Source: Voacanga thouarsii (Eukaryota > Streptophyta > Magnoliopsida > Gentianales > Apocynaceae). Taken from it: a stretch of DNA of 64,000 nt. The stretch spans positions 1,457,001-1,521,000 of the forward strand of contig JANUWF010001783.1 of the NCBI GenBank assembly GCA_026120185.1, written 5' to 3'. A model generated the notes under the pieces. It had not been told where the DNA came from. It saw nothing but the letters and a program-made list of their open reading frames with translations, and searched no databases. Position numbers and translations under genes: made by a program. How positions within the stretch are numbered: the first letter of the stretch is position 1; every line of letters starts with the position of its first letter. Below, piece by piece: positions 57,235 through 64,000 of this stretch.

Positions 57235-58079
57235 CCAACCTTTAGCTAGGGCGCCAGGCCAGCATGGCTAGATAATAACCACGGACAGAACAAGCCCGTT
57301 CGACGGCAACACTAAAAACCAGCCTTCTTTGCCATTTTGTTCCAAAAAACTTTTATCCCTCTCAAATTTTCTCTCAACCCATCACCAGGTTCAACTCCGA
57401 AACACTGTCGGTCACTTTTTACACTTCCAAAACACTTTCCAAACACAAAATCCTCACTTTATTCTTGAAAGTTTGGATCAGACAAAGAAAAATCCAATCA
57501 TTTCCTCCGAAACCCATTTTTCAATCCTTCCATTTGGAGCACAATTTCTTTAATCTTTTTTCACAGAATCATTGCCCATACATTAGGGATCATTGAGGTA
57601 TGATTTTTCTACACTTTCTATAGTTCAATTTTTTCTTATGAATTTTGGGTATTTTTGTATGCATTTTCGGGCAAAAATTCTTGAATATGTTTTTAGGTAA
57701 AGGATTTTGATTGGTAATATTGCTTTCTTTGAGCTTTCCTTGGCATGAGAATGTAATTAATTATGCTATATGGCTAATTGAGCATTGTGATTCTGAACTA
57801 TACATTAATTTATTGATTAATACTGAGTATGCTGGATTTGATCAAGAATGTTGATATTATGTTTGGATTGGCATATGGCTATCTTTCTTGTAGGTTTGTT
57901 GGAGGAAGTTTAGTGGTGTTTTATTAACTATCTTATGGTGTTTTATGTTCAGTTGGTGGTGGTGTTGAATGGTGTTGTAATAGCGAGACGGTTGAGAGTT
58001 GAGTATTGATTGTGTTAAAAAATAGTGAGTTGAGAGAGTCCTATTTTTCTATTCTATCCATTTTTTTCATCCTTCCATC
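57235..58079 (+). other. Leader upstream of the Athila env-like ORF
   Basis: 845 bases without a long conserved ORF. It is C/T-rich at 57320-57560 and then AT-rich. GAGGTATGA at about 57595 and a pyrimidine tract before the ATG at 58080 would suit a spliced leader, but I cannot show splicing. The 74-residue ORF at 57329 is not convincing. Confidence 0.4.
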
Positions 58080-59285
58080 ATGTCTAGGAGACCGATGGGG
58101 TTAACAATGGGGGCTAACAGAGCTCAAGATCCATCTTCATCCATACCTTCCTTCGAGCCTCTACCTACCCAACCTACCCAATTCTATGATCCTATGTGTC
58201 AAATCTGGTATGACAGGCACCAACACAATAACATTATATTGGGAAAGCGATATAAGCCTTCTTTTGACAATTCCCTAGAGCTTTCTACTATCTTTAGGTG
58301 CCTGGTATGGGAGCCCATCATTAGAATGGAAGGTACTTATTGTCCTGTGCGCGTGAGAGAGTTTTATACCAACATACAGGACAAAAAGAAAAATAATCTC
58401 CAAGTCATCTCCACTATGGTCAAAGGGATGCCCATTAAGTATGACAGAACTAGACTAGCTAGAATTTTGGGAGTCCCTAATAAAGGGCAGTGGATTGCTG
58501 TGGACTATAATAACCAAAAGGTTATTTCTGAGCTTACAAGGGATGTGAGGGCTGCAAAGGATAGTTTTTGCATGTAGAGGAAAGGGTAAATATGGCAAAA
58601 TCGTTACTACTCAAACAATGATCTTGAGGCTCAATGGCATGCCATAATCTGTATCTTTGCTTTTAACGTCTATCCTAAAGGTAGTGGCTTCAATGAGTCT
58701 AGGGTCCTTAACCGTCATATTCAGATAAGATGAGGAAAAGTGAGCCTATTCCCTTGCTCCAATTATCATTCATTCTATGCGAGAGGTTGTTTCCTCTAAC
58801 ATTACAACCAAAGCCCTCAAATTCTCGTTGGTTATTATTCATATTCTGAGAGACTTTAGAGTGCGGATGGATGGAGAGTTGAATGAACCTACTACAGACC
58901 GTGACCTACTGACGGAGCATACTTTGTCTTAGTGTGAATATCGCTATGATGAAAGGGCAAAGAGGTGGAAGAGGCCTTTTAAGGTGCAGCACCCTAGGAA
59001 GGAGGAGCTTCCCCCTGATGAGAAGGAGGAAGAGGAGCTACCTACTCAACCTGCTCCTCGTGCCACTAGCTTTTATTCGTGTACTAATTTTGAGGCACTA
59101 GTGGAGGCTCAGTTGGAGAGCCAGATGACTATCCTTCTCTAGCTTTGCAATTCCATTGTAAACATTCGTCACCACCAGGATGTTCAAGATTAAAAGTTGG
59201 CCACTTTGATCCAGCAATTTACTAGTGCATCTTCCAGTCGCATAGCTAATAATGACGACGATGATGATGATGAGGATGACTCTTG
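58080..59285 (+). pseudogene. Athila env-like ORF (plant transposon protein domain)
   Basis: An open piece of 165 codons starts at ATG 58080 (MSRRPMGLT). It holds VREFYTNIQ, then VKGMPIKYDRTRLARILGVPNKGQW, the pattern of the plant transposon protein domain (PF20167-like) found in the ORF after pol of Athila elements. Reading continues in decayed frames through a P/E-rich part (about 58995-59060) to an Asp-rich tail (DDDDDDEDDS, about 59255-59285). Its function is unknown; the env label reflects position only. No membrane segment is evident. Confidence 0.7.
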
Positions 59286-60701
59286 ACTTACTCTCTTGTA
59301 TTTTATTTTATTTTCGGTTATTTCTTTTCTTTTGAATTTTAATGACCTTTACTAGATTTTAGATATCTTTTCTTTTATCTTCTTTTCACTTTCATTTTCT
59401 AGATTTCTATTTTTCTTTATTTTTATTTCTTTTTAATTTGGTACTCTTCTGACTTTTCTTGTAACCCTTCCTTGTGGTGGATTCGAACCTGGTGGCACTA
59501 CAATGTAATGTAAGTATCATCTTTACTTTCTTCTTTTTCTTTATTAATTTTGGTCTTCTTGGCTGTACTTTTATTGTTCTATCTTTGGCCATTGAGGATA
59601 ATGTCTACTTTAAGTGTGTGTGTGTGTGGGGAGGGGGGGGGGGGTGAATAAGGTTGGAGAAATACTTTTCCATATCATTTTTGTGAAATATTTTTTCAAA
59701 TTTCAGTGGTTTTCATTGTTAAGCAATGTACTAATTCTTTTTCTTATTTGGATATGAGTTTTGTCATTCAATTGGTGATTTTTTTTTTTTTTTTGTGAAA
59801 TTGGTTTATTAGATAAGATATTTGTCAAGACTTGAGAGTTTGGATTAATCTTGTTTATGTTTTGGTGTTAGAATGTTATTTGATTCATCTAGTTTGAATA
59901 CGGAGGATATGATGAATATGAGAAGAGTTTATTGGCTAACTCTGGTATTATGTATTTAAATTTTTCTTAGCTTTGAGTTATGATGAGGAATGTGAGTTGA
60001 TAAAAGATCTTTGAGAGGAAAGATTGTGGAAATTTTGTGAAATATTCTTGAGGTGAAAATTGAAAAAATAAGTTCTTATTTTCTTTTTGAAGATGAGAAA
60101 AAAAAATATTTTTTCTTGATATGGGGGCCAATACGGATAGTGAAGAGAAATCCACTATCTTGATGTTTCGAATTCCCAAGAGCAAAAGAAAAGAACATTG
60201 TTGGGAAAAAAAATGATGAGTGATGACGAAAAGGGGGCCAATACGGTATGTGAAGAGAAATTCATGCACTTGAGGTTATATATTCCCTAAGTCATTAAAA
60301 AAAATATAGTGAAAAAGATTGGAGTGCTTTTCTTACATCATGGCTTAAGTTGTACGATTTTTGGATTTATAATGCTTGAGTTGGTAGATAGCTTGACTTA
60401 TGTGATTTATGTTATCTATATTTTAACTTGAAGAGTGAAATAAGTTTCATAGACTAAGGTATACACTTGATTAATTTGACTTCAAGAGTTTTGCGATATC
60501 TTGTTAAATGTTTCAATGTTTGAAGTGTTTTCAAAGGGTGTGAATGATAAGAGTTGTACGTAAAATTTGAAGGGAAGTTATAATCCTTGCTATGTTAATT
60601 TTTTTTTTTTTTAATGAGAAAGAACTTATGTTTTCTTAATGATTTTTCGTGACTATACTCTTTTGCTTGAGGACAAGCAAAAGTTCAAGTGTGGGGGTAT
60701 G
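59286..60701 (+). other. Outer Athila 3' internal region
   Basis: Non-coding. It matches 41640-42932 of the inner element in several blocks. A (TG)n and G-tract (about 59614-59643) replaces a purine tract. The final tract GTGTGGGGG is at about 60689-60697, directly before LTR D. Confidence 0.75.
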
Positions 60702-62203
60702 TGATAGGGGCTAATATCACTATTATTTTTCTAGTTATTTAAGGTTGTTTTGAGATATTTTTGTTGCAATAACAAGACATAGTCCTTCCTACTTGACATT
60801 TTGCTTGTAGAAAGTGTCTTTGACAAATTTGTGCAAATTTAAGTTGAATTCGAGCAAAAAGTGAACAATTCTAGAATGCACATGGTACCAGGCCCAAACA
60901 ATGGACTAGGCGCTTGGTCCATTCTGGTCAAGTAGAGGAAATTAAGCCAACCATTAGGGAAAAAAACAGAATAGACCTGGCGTCGGGTCAAGCATGTGGA
61001 CCAAGCGTTGGTTCCATTTTGTTTGGCCAGCAAAAGAAAAGAAAAAATCCAAAGGAAGAACAGATTGTACCTAGTGCCAGGTGGATTGAAGGTACCTAGC
61101 AGCAAGCCCGCTCTAGAAGGTAAATATCCTGTGCATGAATTTGGACATTTTCCAAAGATTTCGGTATTTTTTAATTCCTACTCAGCCAAGATCTCTCAAG
61201 TAATGAATTTAGCATCCAAAAGGCTATAAAAGCAACAGAAAACACAAGACAATACATGTGAAGGTGGATTCAAAAGTAAAAATTCCCAATCACTCATTGA
61301 AGGAGGAATTCACCCAATCAAGGAGGATTGCTCAAGATAGTCTTCAAGGGTGAAGAAAGAAACTTGTCTATGAGTGATTTATTTTATCTTTGTTTTCTTT
61401 TCCTTTAACAATGATGTATTCAATGTTTTAATTGAAATTAAAAATTATTTTGAGATTCATGATTTTGTGTTAATTTAGTTATTTGATCGATTCTTTATCA
61501 TCTTTGGTATTTGGTTACTTCTTATCATTGGTTATTGATGCGAGTTCTTTTAATTGACTTCGAACCACGATATTAGGAGTTTCATTCCAATGATTTCGTA
61601 TTTGTCTAATCTTAATGGACTTTAGTGATGAACTTAAGATTATAGGACTATGTAATCAAAGATTTGTTGATTTCACCTCGAGTAAAGGGATATTAGCTAA
61701 TTTCATGCTTGTGCATGTTTTGATTATGTTAGCTTGATTGGCAAATCTATTAATATTAATCAAAATATAGTAATTCCATGGATTGGGAAACGAAGTAAAA
61801 TTTATCTAAGTAGATTCATGACTTGGAAAATGATTAAATTTTAATTTATATTCCTTCATGATGCCAATATGATAATTAATTGAGAGAATTGCTAGTTGGT
61901 TCATTATCATATTTTCTAGGACACTTGTCTAAATTGCATAATCCTACATCCTTGAGCTGTATATATTTCTTTATTTTTCTTTTTATTCTTTTCTCACTTT
62001 ATTTGGGTCGGTTAAACAATGATGAAAAGTAATTAGTGTGCAGTTGTTCTTTTGAGGATCGATACTCGTTAATTCCTTATACTATGCTTGCAATGAGTAT
62101 ACTTGCTCATATGTGTGTTTTGGGATTAATATTTTAATTAAAACTTGATTAAGGAATGGATTTAAATTTGATGATTTTTATACACCCAAAATTTACGCAT
62201 CTA
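60702..62203 (+). repeat. Athila LTR D (outer 3' LTR)
   Basis: The 1502-bp copy starts TGATAGGGGC and ends about ACGCATCTA. TATA box at 61225-61232. The 95-bp array lies at about 60878-61115. Shared variants tie it to LTR A. Confidence 0.86.
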
Positions 62204-62425
62204 TGATCATACCTCGAAAGATCAAAGGTTGAAGCTTATATGACGTAGTAGAAGATTGGTTGGACAAGAGTCGGAATCTTTAAGAAGAATAGTAGAGGTT
62301 CAACAATCTGCAGTTCACACATAGCTTAAGCTCTCCATAGTAAAATAAAAGAGAGAAGATAAAATTTTTAAAGCCTTCTGCTCTTTATTTTCTCTTATTT
62401 ATCACCATGATCCTTTCATTAATGT
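62204..62425. other. Unassigned spacer
   Basis: 222 bases between Athila LTR D and the Tekay-type 3' end. No ORF, repeat or known terminus recognised. Confidence 0.4.
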
Positions 62426-62488
62426 ATCCAAGACGCCACTTGGGAAACTGAGGAATGGATGAGGCAGAAGTACCCGAAGCTACTTTAG
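62426..62488 (+). pseudogene. Chromodomain C-terminus of a second Tekay-type element
   Basis: The 20 codons before a TAG read IQDATWETEEW, then MRQKYPKLL. They align with the chromodomain end of the complete Tekay element (DATWESKEWVKRKYPEL at 17430-17477). Upstream pol is absent; the reading starts abruptly at 62426. Confidence 0.75.
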
Positions 62489-62524
62489 AGGGATGATACC
62501 CAGAATTCCGAGATAAAATTTCTT

Positions 62525-62538
62525 AAAGAAGGGGAGGA
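62525..62538 (+). promoter_or_regulatory. Polypurine tract of the second Tekay-type element
   Basis: AAAGAAGGGGAGGA immediately before the LTR, as at 17514-17526. Confidence 0.85.
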
Positions 62539-64000
62539 TGTAATACCCCATCTTACCCTACCCTTGGTACTTGAGGAATATGGGCTTAGTATGACATCTT
62601 GCATGTGCTTTTGGATTTTGAAACATTTATTTATGTGATTGATGGTTTAGTGTATTTGTTTGTGTATAGCTGGAGTTGTGTTTATTTATGAGCAACTTAG
62701 AAAGGTTATAGCAATTTCTTGGTTTGGCTTAATGAATTATTATAGGAGTTAGAATTTGTATTGGCATATAAGATGTTGGGTTGAGGGCGAAGGAAATTTG
62801 TCTATGTCTTATAGACCCAAGAGTTATTGTAGTCTAGTTGTTTAAGTTTAGGCATTATCTCTTGATGACTTGAGTTTGAATCCTAACTTTTACAAATTTT
62901 GTTTCTTTCTTTTTCCTTACCTTATACTCCCTAATTGCCTTGGTTGAGATTCTCATGATCAGCCGCCACACTGGATATTTTATCTCTTAAAAACTAGTTG
63001 TGTATTTATCTTGAAAGTTATTAGATAAAACCAGAAATTTTCTTTGATGACCTTATCTTCTAAATCAAATTAATTTCCATTACCCGTTAGCTATTAATTA
63101 ACCATTGCACAATCAGATTTTTGTTTTCAAAATTCATTCTTAGAATCTTATTTAATTTAGGATTTTCAGCTGGCAGAGAAATAGGATTTTGAGCAGCCAT
63201 TTCAGAGATAAATTCTCCAAATACCTTATATTTTAAATGTTATGGGCATTTAGTTAAGAAAATTCTGATTTTCTTTCTTTATCTGCTACAAATTGTAAAC
63301 TATATTCTATGAAAATCTCTTCATTATTATTTGAAGAAAACTCCACCTACTCCAAGAATTTCCTGCCGCCATGAAGATTTTTCCTACTTGGTATTTTTGA
63401 ATTCTAGGATATTAGAATGAAAATACAGATTTTATCTCTTCTAAATTATTTAATTATCTTACTAGAATTTATTTTATCTTTATGATTTTATTTTTCTGGA
63501 AAAATTCCCAGCTTTGTCCGCCACCTTGGAGTTGTTTAAACTCAACTAAAACTCTTGAGAGTAGTTTAAGCAGCAATTTTGATCACTTAATAATCAGAAT
63601 TTCTGTTGTATGAATATCTTCTAATATATAATCTAATTTCCTATTCTCGAATTTTAGATTTGCTAAATAAAACATTCTACTTTTATCTTTTAAAATTCCA
63701 TTTTTTTTCTTTGATGTTTTTCTCTAGTTTTAACCGAAATTCCAGCAAAATACTAAGGCATTAATCGGCTACCTTAGGAACTGTTTTGACTCTACTCTAA
63801 TATATAAAGAAAGGCTGGTAAGCTTAACATACATTCTGCATATTTTATTCCATGCAAATCAGAAATTTTCTCCAAGTAGAACTCTTCTATTCCCTAGAGA
63901 ATTCCGGCCACCCAAGCTGTTTTCCTCTCCATATCCAGCCGACAACAAGGTACCTTCACAAGCTGAAAATATTTTTCTTTTTCCACCATAGTTGACCGAA
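62539..64000 (+). repeat. LTR of the second Tekay-type element, runs off the window
   Basis: Starts TGTAATACCCC. The sequence is a different LTR family from 7777-12071, but the overall order is similar, including the diverged tRNA-like module at 62821-62890. No gene is visible to the window end. Confidence 0.8.
62821..62890 (+). other. Diverged tRNA-like module in the second Tekay-type LTR
   Basis: AGTCTAGTTG and GAGTTTGAATCC stand where box A- and box B-like words lie in the other Tekay LTR, about 290 bases from the LTR start. Flanking words (aagagtt.ttgt, ttga.g.cttg.gttt) align. Confidence 0.5.

Larger units (their letters stand above)
33429..62203 (+). mobile_element. Outer Athila (Ty3/gypsy) element, heavily interrupted
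   Basis: LTR A (33429-34938), a primer site and gag (to 36043) lie left. The env-like ORF, 3' internal region and LTR D (60702-62203) lie right. LTRs A and D share variants not found in B and C (for example the wording around the TATA box and near the 5' third), so A and D are best read as one pair. The pol of this copy is missing. No matching 5-bp target duplication is visible (AGGGT before A; none after D), so later recombination is possible. Confidence 0.62.

Overview
This is plant nuclear DNA, almost certainly heterochromatic. The window is AT-rich and is built from LTR retrotransposons (Tekay/Del chromovirus, Athila and two Ty1/copia lineages, one Sirevirus-like), a gene-less TRIM-like element, the end of a CACTA DNA transposon, and an integrated plant pararetrovirus (EPRV) of badnavirus type. 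I see no single-copy host gene, rRNA, functional tRNA gene or CRISPR array. Nothing narrows the host beyond a flowering plant. All coding regions are relics; only EPRV ORF1 and ORF2 and a small acidic retrotransposon ORF read through uninterrupted.

Left part (1-24344). A CACTA element ends at 24344 and probably continues beyond position 1. Its subterminal region (about 22060-24344) carries long degenerate tandem repeats built on a GTGGCAAATCC-like core. An EPRV on the minus strand (about 640-7776, resuming at 21800-21970) sits between two (AT)n/(AC)n microsatellites. It encodes ORF1, ORF2, a 60-residue ORF, a movement protein, a dUTPase, a coat protein, two zinc-finger modules and a downstream unknown ORF. 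I find no protease, reverse transcriptase or RNase H in it. A 14-kb Tekay/Del element (7777-21799, LTRs of about 4.3 kb, TSD TACTC) later inserted into the EPRV. It carries an acidic ORF before gag, and a gag-pol-chromodomain frame with twelve stops and no frameshift.

Middle part (24345-33428). A decayed Ty1/copia element begins in mid-gag exactly at the CACTA end and runs through protease, integrase and RT, then RNase H and its 3' LTR. Its RT-RNase H junction is split by a 4.1-kb minus-strand element made of two 1.9-kb LTRs around only 285 bp.

Right part (33429-64000). An outer Athila (LTR A, gag, and much later an env-like ORF and LTR D) is interrupted by an inner Athila (LTR B, pol, LTR C). 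Pairing A with D and B with C rests on shared sequence variants. LTR C is cut by a Sirevirus-like copia (44288-54438) that lost much of pol but kept an env-like region. Its 3' LTR is cut short at an inverted Athila LTR (E), which is followed by an inverted Tekay LTR fragment. After LTR D lie about 220 unassigned bases and the 3' end of another Tekay-type element, whose LTR runs off the window.

Likely order, oldest first: copia 1, then CACTA, then EPRV, then Tekay on the left; outer Athila, then inner Athila, then Sirevirus, then rearrangements on the right.
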